Source: Pandoraea horticolens
Lineage (GTDB): Bacteria; Pseudomonadota; Gammaproteobacteria; Burkholderiales; Burkholderiaceae
Assembly: GCF_902459555.1 (NCBI RefSeq)
Contig: NZ_CABPSM010000021.1
Location: forward strand, 1 to 64,000
Length of the DNA stretch: 64,000 nt
Reading direction: 5' to 3'
The number at the start of each line of letters is the position of its first letter. The first letter of the stretch is position 1. Of this stretch, positions 42,563-51,216 are shown piece after piece. The notes below the pieces were generated by a model, which searched no databases, was not told the DNA's origin, and saw nothing but the letters and a program-made list of their open reading frames with translations. A program made the translations under genes and the position numbers.

Positions 42563-43255
42563 TCAGCGCTGAGTACCGGGCGGCACGGTGGGAGGAACGA
42601 GCGCCTGCAAGCGCGCTTGCATGGCGTGCGTGAGGTGGTCCCAGACATGACGCTGAGCCGCCTCGGGACGCCCGGCGGCGATGGCGTCGAAGATCGCGAG
42701 GTGTTCGCGAACTGCGGCGCGCGTGCGCTCGGCGTCGTAATGCGGGATACGTTGCAGCGCCAGACCGTTCTGAGTGCGCAACGCGTGATAGGTCTCGGTG
42801 AGCCGCCCGTTGTCGGCCGCGGCAAACATCGCTTCGTGAAACTGCCAGCCCACGCGCTGCGTGATATCGACGTCAAGAGGCAAGCCCTGCTCGCCCTGCG
42901 CATCCAGTGCGCGCAGGCGAACGGCGACTTCCTGGAGCGCGGGTGTCACGCCCTTTTGCGCCGCCAGCCACGCGGCCATGCCTTCGAGCGCGAGCCGGAC
43001 TTCGTGAATCTCGCTCAGATCCCGCACCGACAACTGCCGCACGAAGGTGCCACGCATCGGCACGATCTCCAGCAGGCCGTCGTTGGCGAGCGCACGAATC
43101 GCCTCGCGCACAGGCGTGCGGCTCACGCCGAAGCGCTCCGACAGGGCGCGCTCGGAGAGCGCTTCGCCCGCGCGGATTTCACCGGAGACGATCAGGGCGC
43201 GAATGGCGTTATAGGCCGAATCGCTCAGGGCGGGAGTACGTTGGTTCTGGTTCAT
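42563..43255 (-). CDS. GntR-family regulator, FadR/FCD subfamily
   Basis: Encodes 230 residues. The winged helix (AYNAIRALIVSGEIRAGEAL, then ALSERFGVSRTPVREAIRAL and GLLEIVPMRGTFVRQ) is textbook GntR; the carboxyl FCD domain has the metal-binding His positions (WQFHEAMFAAADN, AVREHLAIFDAIAAG). Start 43255 is fixed by the family opening; a 12-bp palindromic GntR operator ends two bases before it. The gene leads the symporter-aldolase operon and probably represses it until the imported acid is present. Confidence 0.93.
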   Translation of the reverse strand: MNQNQRTPALSDSAYNAIRALIVSGEIRAGEALSERALSERFGVSRTPVREAIRALANDGLLEIVPMRGTFVRQLSVRDLSEIHEVRLALEGMAAWLAAQKGVTPALQEVAVRLRALDAQGEQGLPLDVDITQRVGWQFHEAMFAAADNGRLTETYHALRTQNGLALQRIPHYDAERTRAAVREHLAIFDAIAAGRPEAAQRHVWDHLTHAMQARLQALVPPTVPPGTQR

Positions 43256-43257
43256 AA

Positions 43258-43269
43258 CTGGTATACCAG
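43258..43269. promoter_or_regulatory. GntR/FCD operator overlapping the ribosome site
   Basis: CTGGTATACCAG is a perfect palindrome whose core TGGTATACCA matches the consensus for FCD-type GntR regulators (T-x-G-T-x-x-x-A-C-x-A). It sits two bases upstream of the GntR start on the minus strand, so bound regulator would block its own expression directly. Confidence 0.7.
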
Positions 43270-43429
43270 CAAAAAACAATTTGCCGGTCAACGCGAAAAG
43301 CTGTTGGATGGGGGATTTTCGGGTAAACGATAGCCTCACTTCCCCCGCTGGCGAGGCTGGTGCGAAGCGTACGGCAACGGGGTCACGTCAGTCGCCGGGA
43401 AGATATGCGATCGTGAAGTTGAATCGCCT

Positions 43430-43462
43430 CGCTCAACGCGCCGTTGTCATACCCGTTGAGCG
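43430..43462. other. 9-bp inverted repeat in the gntR-lysE divergent gap
   Basis: CGCTCAACG and CGTTGAGCG are perfect inverted arms with a 15-base spacer, followed by two further partial copies of GTTGAG. The 352-bp gap (43270-43621) holds no gene. The repeat could be an operator for the LysE exporter gene; no regulator is assigned. Confidence 0.45.
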
Positions 43463-43621
43463 TTGAGGATTGAGCGAAGGCAGCCGCAACGCAGGAAAGC
43501 TGCCGGTGAAAGCAGTGTTACGATGCGCACGACGCTATGGTCCGCACTGTCGCCCGAGCGACAGACCCACGCCCCCGCTGTTCGCCGCCGTATTACCGAT
43601 TTTTCGCAGGAAACCACCGGA

Positions 43622-44269
43622 ATGATCAATTTCAATCTTCTGCCGTACTTTCTGGCGACCGTCACCGTGCTCGTCGCGATTCCCGGACCAACGACCGTCT
43701 ACATCTCGACGGCCAGTGCCAGCCAGGGCTTCCGATTCGGCGTGGCCTCGTGCTTCGGCGTGATGCTCGCGACACTCGTTCACGTCAGCTTGGCCGCCGC
43801 CGGACTGACCGCGTTGTTGCTCGCCTCACCGTTTCTTTTCAGCGCGATCAAGCTTCTAGGGGCGGCCTATCTCGTCTATCTGGGCATCAAAGCGATCCGT
43901 AGCAAGCCTGCACCGTCGGACACTACCTCTGTGTCTGTGCCACCCGCGCCTGCGCTAGGCGAGTCAATCAAGAAGGGGTTTCTGGTCAACCTGCTCAATC
44001 CGAAGACGGGGTTGTTCATCGCCGCATTTCTACCCCAATTCGTGACCCCGTCGTTGGGGCACGTACCGCTGCAGATTGTCACGCTGGGCCTGCTGCTCGT
44101 ACTGGTCGGGGCAGTGAGCGACGTCACTTACGCAGCACTCGCCCGCACCATCAGCCGTGCCCTCGCCAACCGCAGTCGCCGACCGGGTATCGGGAAATAT
44201 GTGGCCGGCCTGCTTTACATGGGCCTCGGCGTGGCGGCGTTGGCGACGTCGAACGGCGCGACGAAGTGA
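43622..44269 (+). CDS. LysE/RhtB-family exporter
   Basis: A 215-residue inner-membrane amino acid or metabolite exporter with five to six helices. The opening FLATVTVLVAIPGPTTVYIS has the P-G-P motif of the family; FGVMLATLVHVSLAAAGLTA, LLGAAYLVYLGIKAIRSKPA and FLVNLLNPKTGLFIAAFLPQF follow. AGGAAA lies ten bases before ATG 43622. The kinase-like gene begins within or just after the stop codon, so the two are likely cotranscribed. The exported compound is unknown. Confidence 0.92.
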   Translation: MINFNLLPYFLATVTVLVAIPGPTTVYISTASASQGFRFGVASCFGVMLATLVHVSLAAAGLTALLLASPFLFSAIKLLGAAYLVYLGIKAIRSKPAPSDTTSVSVPPAPALGESIKKGFLVNLLNPKTGLFIAAFLPQFVTPSLGHVPLQIVTLGLLLVLVGAVSDVTYAALARTISRALANRSRRPGIGKYVAGLLYMGLGVAALATSNGATK

Positions 44270-44304
44270 TCGCGCCTGACCGCACCTTAGTGAGAACCTC
44301 GCGA

Positions 44305-44811
44305 ATGTTGATCGCCTTCGCCGGACTGCCGGGCACCGGAAAAACAACCGTGGCGCAAGCGCTCGCTCGCGAGATTGCCGCCGTCTATCTGCGCATCGAT
44401 ACGTTGGAGCAGGCATTTATCGCGTCTGGAAGCTGCGGTGCCGATGTGGGGCCTGCCGGCTATCTCGCTGGTTATGCCGTGGCGAAAGACAATTTGCGCC
44501 TTGGGCAGACCGTCATCGCGGATTCGGTCAATGCCTTGCGGGTGACGCGCAGTGCCTGGCGACGTGTGGCGCACGAAGCCAGCGTGCCTATCGTCGAGGT
44601 TGCGCTGATTTGCTCCGATGCGGCTATGCACCGTGCCAGGGTCGAGGGTCGATGCGCCGATATTCTCGGCCACAACCTGCCGACATGGGAAAGCGTGCTC
44701 GAACGTCAATACGATGCTTTGGATGCCGAACCTCTCGTCATCGATACTGCCACCATATCGGTGAAGCAGGCCGTCGCCACGATCCTTCGTCACCTGCCGC
44801 GGGGCCGATAA
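44305..44811 (+). CDS. P-loop small-molecule kinase (AAA_33 type)
   Basis: A 168-residue cytoplasmic kinase-like protein. The Walker A motif lies at the amino end (MLIAFAGLPGTGKTTVAQAL); RIDTLEQAFIASG gives the Asp expected for Mg or substrate binding; VIADSVNALRVTRSAWRRVA is the second conserved strand. A GTG at 44266, overlapping the lysE stop, is an alternative start, but ATG 44305 begins exactly at the fold. Relatives phosphorylate antibiotics, nucleosides or gluconate-like compounds; the substrate cannot be told. It converges on the tRNA-Sec gene, with a terminator between. Confidence 0.85.
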   Translation: MLIAFAGLPGTGKTTVAQALAREIAAVYLRIDTLEQAFIASGSCGADVGPAGYLAGYAVAKDNLRLGQTVIADSVNALRVTRSAWRRVAHEASVPIVEVALICSDAAMHRARVEGRCADILGHNLPTWESVLERQYDALDAEPLVIDTATISVKQAVATILRHLPRGR

Positions 44812-44885
44812 GGCCAACTTCGCCTCGCCCTACGTGTCGCCGATGGGCTTGGCCGCCGGTTTCCCGAACGCCACGCTCGCCATAG

Positions 44886-44925
44886 CAAAAATGCCCGTTA
44901 ACGGCTGTGAGGCGTCGACGGGCAT
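44886..44925 (-). terminator. selC: Intrinsic terminator after tRNA-Sec
   Basis: On the minus strand ATGCCCGT and ACGGGCAT pair around a 19-base loop that itself can fold, followed by TTTTTGC. It lies 25 bases past the tRNA 3' end and 75 past the convergent kinase gene. Confidence 0.7.
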
Positions 44926-44949
44926 CTTGTTACACCACACAAGAATTTC

Positions 44950-45045
44950 TGGCGGAAAGCAGCCGGAGTCGAACCGACCTGGGAGCGGCTGACGCCCCCA
45001 ACCGGGTTTGAAGCCCGGCCGCATCACCGGATACGGATGCCTTCC
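44950..45045 (-). tRNA. selC: tRNA-Sec (anticodon UCA)
   Basis: The 96-nt gene with encoded CCA has the 8-bp acceptor of bacterial tRNA-Sec: GGAAGGCA pairs with TGCTTTCC (one G-T pair), followed by G-CCA. The anticodon loop CTTCAAA contains TCA, matching UGA. A long variable arm (GGGGGCGTCAGCCGCTCCC region) and the T arm GGTCGGTTCGACTCCGG follow. It carries selenocysteine to the UGA codon in fdoG. It lies 91 bp after selB on the same strand, so it may be processed from the sel transcript. Confidence 0.97.
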
Positions 45046-45136
45046 TCAAGACAAAACCATTTCACTTGCTCGATGACGCGGCAAGCAATCCTGCATTGCG
45101 CAGGCTACCTAACGATAACGTCACCCCTACATCGAC

Positions 45137-47047
45137 TTACGCCGCGCCCCACACCGCACCGGGGCGCCGCACATGAAAATTGCCAACGCGGCGAGTATAT
45201 CCCGCGCGATCGAAGAACTCCAGAATCTGAATCGCACGCTTGCGGCCCAATCCCGTCGCATCCCGAAACACGCCGGCTTCGACCTTGCCGTCCGCACCGG
45301 CGATCATGCCTGCCAGCGTCTGCACGCACGTGTCGTCGTAGAACAGGTCCTTGACGATCTGATGCACGCGTGCCTGCCGCGCGAGCTTGCGCAACACCGA
45401 GCGCACCCGCTCTTCGGGCACGTTCAGCTCGCGTCCCATATCCCGGACCCAAGGCGGATTGAAGTGCCCCTGCGCAACGCGCTGCAGCAACACTTCGGCC
45501 AGCGCATTCTCCTCATCCGTCATTTCGACGCGGTGCGCCGGCAGATGCAACCACGCGCCCGTGCGCGCCAGCACACCTTCGACCAACATCGCGCGCACCA
45601 CAATACGCCAGCGCAAGGCGTCCAGCGACGGCCAGGTCATGCGGCTCAGACGTGTGGCATCGAGACCCGGCTCGTCCGGTACGCGTGCGTGATAGTCGCG
45701 CAGCGCATCGAGCACCCGGCTGCGAACGTTGTCCCACGCCTGCGGCGCAAACGCCAGCGACTCGCCCTCCGCCTCGGGAAGCACCACGGCGTTCGCCGGC
45801 CACTGCCATTGCCCGGCAGGCACCCCGGTCAGCGCCACGACCTGCGCACTCGTCAGCCCGAATGCCGACTGCGCGAGCAGCGCATCGAGTCCGTCGCCAT
45901 CGAGATAACGCGCAACGGCATCGAGCCACGCCAGACGTGCAGCCGAACGACGCTTTCGTTCGGGCGCCGCCGGGTCGAGTATGCGTCCGCCGCCGACGGT
46001 TGCCGTCGCCTGCGGATTGCGCGCGATGAAGCGGTCGCCCGGCATTGTGCAAACAGGGGTATCGAAGACCAACTGCACACGCATCGTGCCTCCCGGCGCC
46101 AGCGTGTCGCCTTCGAGAAGCACCGTATGGGCCTGAATATGCGCCGTGCCTAAATGAACATGCAGCGGAAACCATTGCGTGAGAGGCGCGCTGCCTTCCA
46201 GCCAATGCAGCTCGACGTCCACATGCGTCGACGGCCCCGACAATCCCGCAGCAACGATCCAGTCGCCGCGCCCGAGCTGGTCGCGCTCGACGCCCGCCAG
46301 ATTCAACGCGCAGCGCTGCCCTGCCTTGCCCGCTTCCACCGGCCGGTTCTGTGCATGGATGCTGCGCACCCGCACCGGCAGTCCCTGCGGCATCACAGTG
46401 AGAGAATCCCCCACGTGCGCAGTGCCGGCGAACGCCGTGCCGGTCACGACCGTGCCTTGGCCCGCCAGTGTGAAGACGCGATCCACGGCCAGTCGGAATA
46501 CGGCGTCGTTGCGGCGCGTTGCGTTGCCGGACTCGCTCAGCGCCTGCGCCGCCCGCGTCAACGACTCGCGTAACACCGCCACACCGGCATCGCCCGGCGT
46601 CGTCGCGCACACAGGCACCACGTCAGCTTGCGCCAGCGGGGTGTGCGCGAGCCATTGCGAAATCTCTTGCGTCACCGCCGCCAGACGCGCCGCATCGACA
46701 CGATCCGCCTTGGACAGCGCCACCATGCCACGCCGCACGCCCAGCATCGTCAGAATGGCGAGATGCTCGCGCGTCTGCGGCATGATGCCGTCGTCCGCCG
46801 CGATCACCAGCAACGCGAAGTCGATGCCGACCGCACCGGCCGCCATCGTGTGAATCAACTTCTCGTGCCCGGGAACGTCGATGAATCCCAACACCTCCCC
46901 ATCCGGCAACGGTGTGTAGGCATACCCCAATTCAATGGAAATGCCGCGCGCCTTTTCTTCCTTCAGCCGGTCGGTGTCGACACCGGTCAACGCGCGAACG
47001 AGACTCGTCTTGCCGTGGTCGATATGACCTGCGGTGCCCACGATCAT
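45137..47047 (-). CDS. selB: Selenocysteine-specific elongation factor
   Basis: Binds GTP, Sec-tRNA-Sec and the mRNA SECIS hairpin to deliver selenocysteine at UGA. The 636 residues start [20 protein letters not shown] (G1), have DVPGHEKL (G3, near 57) and ALSKADRV (G4), EF-Tu-like barrels ([20 protein letters not shown]) and four carboxyl-terminal winged helices (ending [20 protein letters not shown]) that contact SECIS. Its ATG overlaps the selA stop (ATGA), showing translational coupling; the frame to 47119 is therefore rejected. Confidence 0.97.
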   Translation of the reverse strand: MIVGTAGHIDHGKTSLVRALTGVDTDRLKEEKARGISIELGYAYTPLPDGEVLGFIDVPGHEKLIHTMAAGAVGIDFALLVIAADDGIMPQTREHLAILTMLGVRRGMVALSKADRVDAARLAAVTQEISQWLAHTPLAQADVVPVCATTPGDAGVAVLRESLTRAAQALSESGNATRRNDAVFRLAVDRVFTLAGQGTVVTGTAFAGTAHVGDSLTVMPQGLPVRVRSIHAQNRPVEAGKAGQRCALNLAGVERDQLGRGDWIVAAGLSGPSTHVDVELHWLEGSAPLTQWFPLHVHLGTAHIQAHTVLLEGDTLAPGGTMRVQLVFDTPVCTMPGDRFIARNPQATATVGGGRILDPAAPERKRRSAARLAWLDAVARYLDGDGLDALLAQSAFGLTSAQVVALTGVPAGQWQWPANAVVLPEAEGESLAFAPQAWDNVRSRVLDALRDYHARVPDEPGLDATRLSRMTWPSLDALRWRIVVRAMLVEGVLARTGAWLHLPAHRVEMTDEENALAEVLLQRVAQGHFNPPWVRDMGRELNVPEERVRSVLRKLARQARVHQIVKDLFYDDTCVQTLAGMIAGADGKVEAGVFRDATGLGRKRAIQILEFFDRAGYTRRVGNFHVRRPGAVWGAA

Positions 47048-48474
47048 GCACGAAGCTCCGCAAATTGCAGCGCGAGCCGCGCCTCTTCCTCCGTTTCGAG
47101 ACAACGCAGATCGAGCCACAGCGTCTGATCAGCAATGCGGCCGATCACCGGATACGGCAGCGCGCGCAACGCCGCTTCGAGTTTGGCGAGCGCACGACCG
47201 CTGCCGCGCTTGCCACCACCGGCAGGCGCAATCGCCAGCCCGTAACTCGGAAGCTGCTCAACGGGCAACGCGCCACTGCCGATCTGACTCACCATCGGCG
47301 CGGCGGTGACGGTATAGGCATCGCCCAGCGACTTCGCAAGAACCGGGGTGAGACGCTCCGCCTGCGCCGCCATGTCGGTGCGTGTACGCGTGAGCAGCCG
47401 CAACGTGGTGAGCCGCTCGGTCAGATGATCGGGATCGCGATACAGACGCAACACCGGCTCCAGCGCCGCAAGCGTGAGTTTGCCGACGCGCAGCGCTCGC
47501 TTGAGCGGGTGCTTCTTGATCTTGGCGATGAGATCCTTGCGTCCGACTATCATGCCCGCCTGTGGCCCGCCCAGCAATTTGTCGCCGGAGAAGGTGACGA
47601 GATCGGCACCCGCCGCAATCGTCTCCTGCACGGTCGTCTCGTGCGGCAGGCCCCAACGCTCCAACGGCGCAAGCGTGCCGCTGCCGAGATCCACCGCCAC
47701 CGGCACACCGTGCGGCCGGGCAATCTGCACGACCTCGGCAACGTCGACACTCTTGGTGAAGCCCGAGACTTCGTAGTTGCTGCAATGCACTTTCATCAGC
47801 AACGCCGTCTTGTCGCCAATGGCATTGCGATAGTCGGCGGCATGGGTGCGATTGGTCGTGCCCACCTCGACGAGCTTCGCGCCCGCGTGCGTCATGATGT
47901 CGGGGATGCGAAACGCGCCGCCGATCTCCACCAGTTCGCCGCGCGAGACGACGACCTCACGACGCTTGGCGAGCGTGGCCAGCATCAGCAGCACCGCCGC
48001 TGCGTTGTTGTTCACGACAGTTGCCGCCTCGCCGCCGGTCAACTCGCACAGCAGGGGCGCGACGAGATCGTCGCGGTCGCCGCGTCCGCCTGTAGCCAGA
48101 TCGAATTCGAGGTTGGCCGGGGCGGTGAGCGCCTGCATGACCGCCTCGACGGCAGCCTCCGGCAGCAACGCGCGCCCGAGATTCGTGTGCAGTACCGTGC
48201 CCGTGAGATTGAAAACCGGACGCAGCGTGCCCCGGTTGCGCTCGGTCAGGGTGTGCGTCACTCGCGCCCCGAAAGCGGCCGGCGTGAGTGCGTCGCGCGT
48301 CAGCGTGCCCGTCAGCGCCGCCGCGCGACATTCGTCGAGATCGCAACGCAAGGCAGCCGTGACTTGTGTGCGGCCAAAGTCGGCCAGCGCGGCCTGAAAC
48401 TCGGACATCCCCAACAGCCGGTCAAGCGACGGCAGATCCGCCGCCCCCGCCAGCCCGCGATCGTGCTCGGCCAT
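47044..48474 (-). CDS. selA: L-seryl-tRNA(Sec) selenium transferase
   Basis: A PLP enzyme that converts Ser-tRNA-Sec to Sec-tRNA-Sec using selenophosphate. The 476 residues match the family: [20 protein letters not shown] at the start, [40 protein letters not shown] and the PLP Lys in [20 protein letters not shown] (around residue 300). It lies between fdhE (10 bp upstream) and selB (overlap). SelD, which makes selenophosphate, is not in the window and must be elsewhere if the pathway works. Confidence 0.97.
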   Translation of the reverse strand: MAEHDRGLAGAADLPSLDRLLGMSEFQAALADFGRTQVTAALRCDLDECRAAALTGTLTRDALTPAAFGARVTHTLTERNRGTLRPVFNLTGTVLHTNLGRALLPEAAVEAVMQALTAPANLEFDLATGGRGDRDDLVAPLLCELTGGEAATVVNNNAAAVLLMLATLAKRREVVVSRGELVEIGGAFRIPDIMTHAGAKLVEVGTTNRTHAADYRNAIGDKTALLMKVHCSNYEVSGFTKSVDVAEVVQIARPHGVPVAVDLGSGTLAPLERWGLPHETTVQETIAAGADLVTFSGDKLLGGPQAGMIVGRKDLIAKIKKHPLKRALRVGKLTLAALEPVLRLYRDPDHLTERLTTLRLLTRTRTDMAAQAERLTPVLAKSLGDAYTVTAAPMVSQIGSGALPVEQLPSYGLAIAPAGGGKRGSGRALAKLEAALRALPYPVIGRIADQTLWLDLRCLETEEEARLALQFAELRA

Positions 48475-48484
48475 CCCCGTCCCC

Positions 48485-49573
48485 TTAAGCGTCTTCAGTG
48501 TTCTGCCAGAGCAACGGGTTCCCGTTGGCCCGCGCGTAACCCGCTTCGCCCATCAATACGTCGAGGGCGAGGCTCGCGAGGTCATCGGCAACCGGCTCGA
48601 CGAACGGGTCTTTGTCCTGATAGAAGATCTTGCGATAACTGTGGCAGTCGTCGCACGACTCCGCCCGGATGGGTGAAGACGCAACGCGCTTGGCCGCTTC
48701 GTCGAGCTTCGGACGGCCATCGGCGGCCTTGGCGACGTCGGCCTCGGCCTCGGCCTCGGCATTGGCATTGGCATTGGCATTGGCATTGGCATTGGCATTG
48801 GCCGCCGCCAAGGCTTGTGCGTTCGATACCGCAGCGTCCCCCGACTTGTCGACGACGTGGTACGCGACATGTTCGCTCGCTTCGCAATGGGTGCACTTCA
48901 CGCGAACCATATGCCATTCGGTCGAGCACAGTCCGCAGGCGAGATAGCGATAGCCTTCATGCGCGCCGCCGATACGAACGACGCTCGCCACCGGCAGCGT
49001 GCCGCACACCGGGCAGACATTGGGCACGTCGAGCATCGGCACTTCGCCTGCGTCGAACGTGCTTGCCACGCCCGTCCAGAGCACTTGCAGCGCGGCCATC
49101 AGAAACGGGGCGCTCGCGGCGTCGACGCCTTTGCCGTGCCCGGCGAGCAGCGATAGCGCCCCGGCTTCGAGCGTGGCCGGATCAGTTGCACGAATCCGAT
49201 CGAGTACCCCGCGAACCGGAGCCGGCAAGTCCGGCTGCGCCGCCACGACGTCGAGCAGCGGTGTGAGCAGCGGCTGCCAGCGCCCCGCGTCGTATCCGCC
49301 GGTGGCGGGCACGAGCGGCATGCAGTGCCGCTGTGCCTGCTCGATGGATTCGACGGACGGACGTTCTGGCTGGAAGTTGTCGAGCACGCGTTGCTGCGCG
49401 TCGACAAGTGCGGCCATTAGCCGCAGATAATCGCCCAGCGGATGGCCGTCGGCAAGTTGACGCAAACGCGCCGCCCGTACCGAGAAAACCTCGGCACGCT
49501 GCGGCATGCGCAAACGGGGAATGGAAGTGCGATCGAGCGACTCGATCTGTCCGGGTTCAAGAATGCGTTGCAA
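48485..49573 (-). CDS. fdhE: Formate dehydrogenase accessory protein
   Basis: Needed for maturation of respiratory formate dehydrogenase. The 362 residues carry four CxxC pairs expected of FdhE rubredoxin-like metal binding: [30 protein letters not shown] and [10 protein letters not shown]. Between the third and fourth lies an unusual low-complexity insert of alternating Ala-Asn then Ala-Glu, encoded by 6-bp repeats. The likely start is a rare TTG (49573-49571) just before QRILEPGQ, the conserved opening; no ATG or GTG is available in frame. A 10-bp hairpin ends at this TTG, which may limit translation. Confidence 0.92.
   Translation of the reverse strand: MQRILEPGQIESLDRTSIPRLRMPQRAEVFSVRAARLRQLADGHPLGDYLRLMAALVDAQQRVLDNFQPERPSVESIEQAQRHCMPLVPATGGYDAGRWQPLLTPLLDVVAAQPDLPAPVRGVLDRIRATDPATLEAGALSLLAGHGKGVDAASAPFLMAALQVLWTGVASTFDAGEVPMLDVPNVCPVCGTLPVASVVRIGGAHEGYRYLACGLCSTEWHMVRVKCTHCEASEHVAYHVVDKSGDAAVSNAQALAAANANANANANANANAEAEAEADVAKAADGRPKLDEAAKRVASSPIRAESCDDCHSYRKIFYQDKDPFVEPVADDLASLALDVLMGEAGYARANGNPLLWQNTEDA
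48741..48800. repeat. 6-bp microsatellite inside fdhE: seven gcattg plus three gcctcg
   Basis: Three perfect copies of GCCTCG are followed by seven of GCATTG. On the coding strand they give seven Ala-Asn and three Ala-Glu pairs. As the unit is six bases, length changes keep the frame, so the linker can vary without loss of FdhE. Confidence 0.95.
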
Positions 49574-49606
49574 GGTGGCCGGCCTCGTAAGAGCGTCCGG
49601 CCACCT
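49573..49606 (-). promoter_or_regulatory. Hairpin abutting the fdhE start
   Basis: AGGTGGCCGG and CCGGCCACCT form a perfect 10-bp stem with a 14-base loop between fdoI and fdhE. Its end overlaps the first base of the TTG start and it contains the only purine-rich stretch before it. It can act as partial terminator or hide the ribosome site. Confidence 0.6.
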
Positions 49607-49615
49607 GGGCCGGAC

Positions 49616-50254
49616 TCATTTGTTGAGTTGCTTGTACCAGGCGCGATGGTGTTTCCACGCCCAGCCGCGGGTAACGGTACCGCGCGTCATGGCGCGCACG
49701 GAACCCTTGATCCAGATTGCCGCGTAGATGTGCGTAATGATGCCGCAAATCAACACGAATGCACACACCGCATGCACATCGGATGCCAGACGAACGACCC
49801 AGATCGGGAAGTAGAACGCGAAATACGCGCGCCAGATCACGATACCCGAGAGCAGCAGTCCGATCATGCACAACACCATCACGTAGAAAAGCAGCTTCTG
49901 TCCGGCGTTGTAGCGCCCCACCTCCGGCAGATTCTCTTCGCGATTGTTGAGCACGTCGCCGATCTTCTTCATCCACTCCGTGTCGCGCGACTCGAACTTG
50001 TTGTAGCGGGCAAGCCGCAGCGCGAGCCACACGAAGGCGGCGAACATCACCAGCCCGACGAACGGATGCAGAATCCGCGTCCACGGCCCGCCGCCGAACA
50101 GATTGGTGAGCCAGAACATCGACGGATGGAACAGCGCCAGCCCGGAGAGCGCGAGCAGAATGAACGTGCCCGCGACAATCCAGTGGTTGATGCGCTCCGC
50201 GGCGTTGTAACGCTCGATCAGATCGTCCTTACGATCGCTTGGTTCGTGCGACAT
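49616..50254 (-). CDS. fdoI: Formate dehydrogenase gamma subunit, cytochrome b556
   Basis: A 212-residue membrane subunit that takes electrons from FdoH to quinone. It has four membrane helices (residues 25-45, 65-83, 118-140, 155-175) and heme-ligand histidines in RINHWIVAG, ILHPFVGLV, LASDVHAVCAF and IITHIYAAIW. The family end (TVTRGWAWKHHRAWYKQ) is present. Its start lies two bases after the fdoH stop, giving tight coupling in the order fdoG-fdoH-fdoI-fdhE-selA-selB. Confidence 0.96.
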   Translation of the reverse strand: MSHEPSDRKDDLIERYNAAERINHWIVAGTFILLALSGLALFHPSMFWLTNLFGGGPWTRILHPFVGLVMFAAFVWLALRLARYNKFESRDTEWMKKIGDVLNNREENLPEVGRYNAGQKLLFYVMVLCMIGLLLSGIVIWRAYFAFYFPIWVVRLASDVHAVCAFVLICGIITHIYAAIWIKGSVRAMTRGTVTRGWAWKHHRAWYKQLNK

Positions 50255-50256
50255 GG

Positions 50257-51207
50257 TCAGACCTCCTCGTGCGTGACGACGCCCTTCTGGCCATCGGGAC
50301 CATCTCCCTTGCGGGATGCATCGTACCGGCGGGCTTGCTCCTCATCCTCTTCGGCCGTCTCGTTCGGACCGGTCTTGATGTAGTGGAAGAAGCCGGCAAT
50401 CGCGGTGAACGCCATGGCGGCCACGCCCAGCGGCTTGGCGATGCCCTTCCAGAACGTCACCATCGGGCTGATGCGCGGGTTGTCCGGCAGGCCGTGGTAC
50501 AGCGACGGCTTGTCGGCATGATGCAGCACATACATCACGTGCGTGCCGCCCACTCCCGCCGGATCGTAGAGCCCCGCGTTGTCGAAGCCCCGCGATTTCA
50601 GGTCTTCGATACGCTCGGCCGCCTGATCTTTCATGGCGTCCTTGGTGCCGAACATGATCGCGCCGGTCGGACACGTTTTCACGCACGCCGGCTCCAGCCC
50701 GACCGACACACGATCGGAACACAACGTGCACTTGTAGGCCTTGTGGTCCTTCTGCGAGATGCGCGGGACATTGAACGGGCACCCGGTAATGCAGTACCCG
50801 CAGCCGATGCAGTTCTCTTCGTGAAAATCGACGATGCCGTTGGCGTATTGCACGATCGCCCCCGGCGACGGACAGGCCTTCAGGCAGCCTGGGTCCTCAC
50901 AATGCATGCAGCCATCCTTGCGGATGAGCCACTCGAGGTCGCCCTTCGGGTTTTCGTACTCGGTGAAGCGCATGAGCGTCCACGAGTCCGCCGACAGGTC
51001 GCGCGGATTGTCGTACACGCCCACGTTCTCGCCAACTTCGTCGCGCAGATCGTTCCACTCCATGCACGCCGTCTGGCAAGCCTTGCAGCCGATGCACTTC
51101 GAGACGTCGATGAGTTTGGCGACGTCGCCCGTGTGCGCCTCGCGCACCGAGGGCGACGGCAAGGTCGTTGCCGAGCGCCGTTTGATATCAAGTGATTGCA
51201 GTGCCAT
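50257..51207 (-). CDS. fdoH: Formate dehydrogenase beta subunit, iron-sulfur
   Basis: Carries electrons from the catalytic subunit to the cytochrome b. The 316 residues hold four ferredoxin-type clusters: [44 protein letters not shown] and KCTLCSDRV with [12 protein letters not shown]. One carboxyl-terminal membrane helix ([19 protein letters not shown], about 262-280) anchors it. The tail beyond is charged ([20 protein letters not shown]) and longer than in E. coli FdoH. It lies nine bases after fdoG. Confidence 0.97.
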   Translation of the reverse strand: MALQSLDIKRRSATTLPSPSVREAHTGDVAKLIDVSKCIGCKACQTACMEWNDLRDEVGENVGVYDNPRDLSADSWTLMRFTEYENPKGDLEWLIRKDGCMHCEDPGCLKACPSPGAIVQYANGIVDFHEENCIGCGYCITGCPFNVPRISQKDHKAYKCTLCSDRVSVGLEPACVKTCPTGAIMFGTKDAMKDQAAERIEDLKSRGFDNAGLYDPAGVGGTHVMYVLHHADKPSLYHGLPDNPRISPMVTFWKGIAKPLGVAAMAFTAIAGFFHYIKTGPNETAEEDEEQARRYDASRKGDGPDGQKGVVTHEEV

Positions 51208-51216
51208 GGCGCCTCC

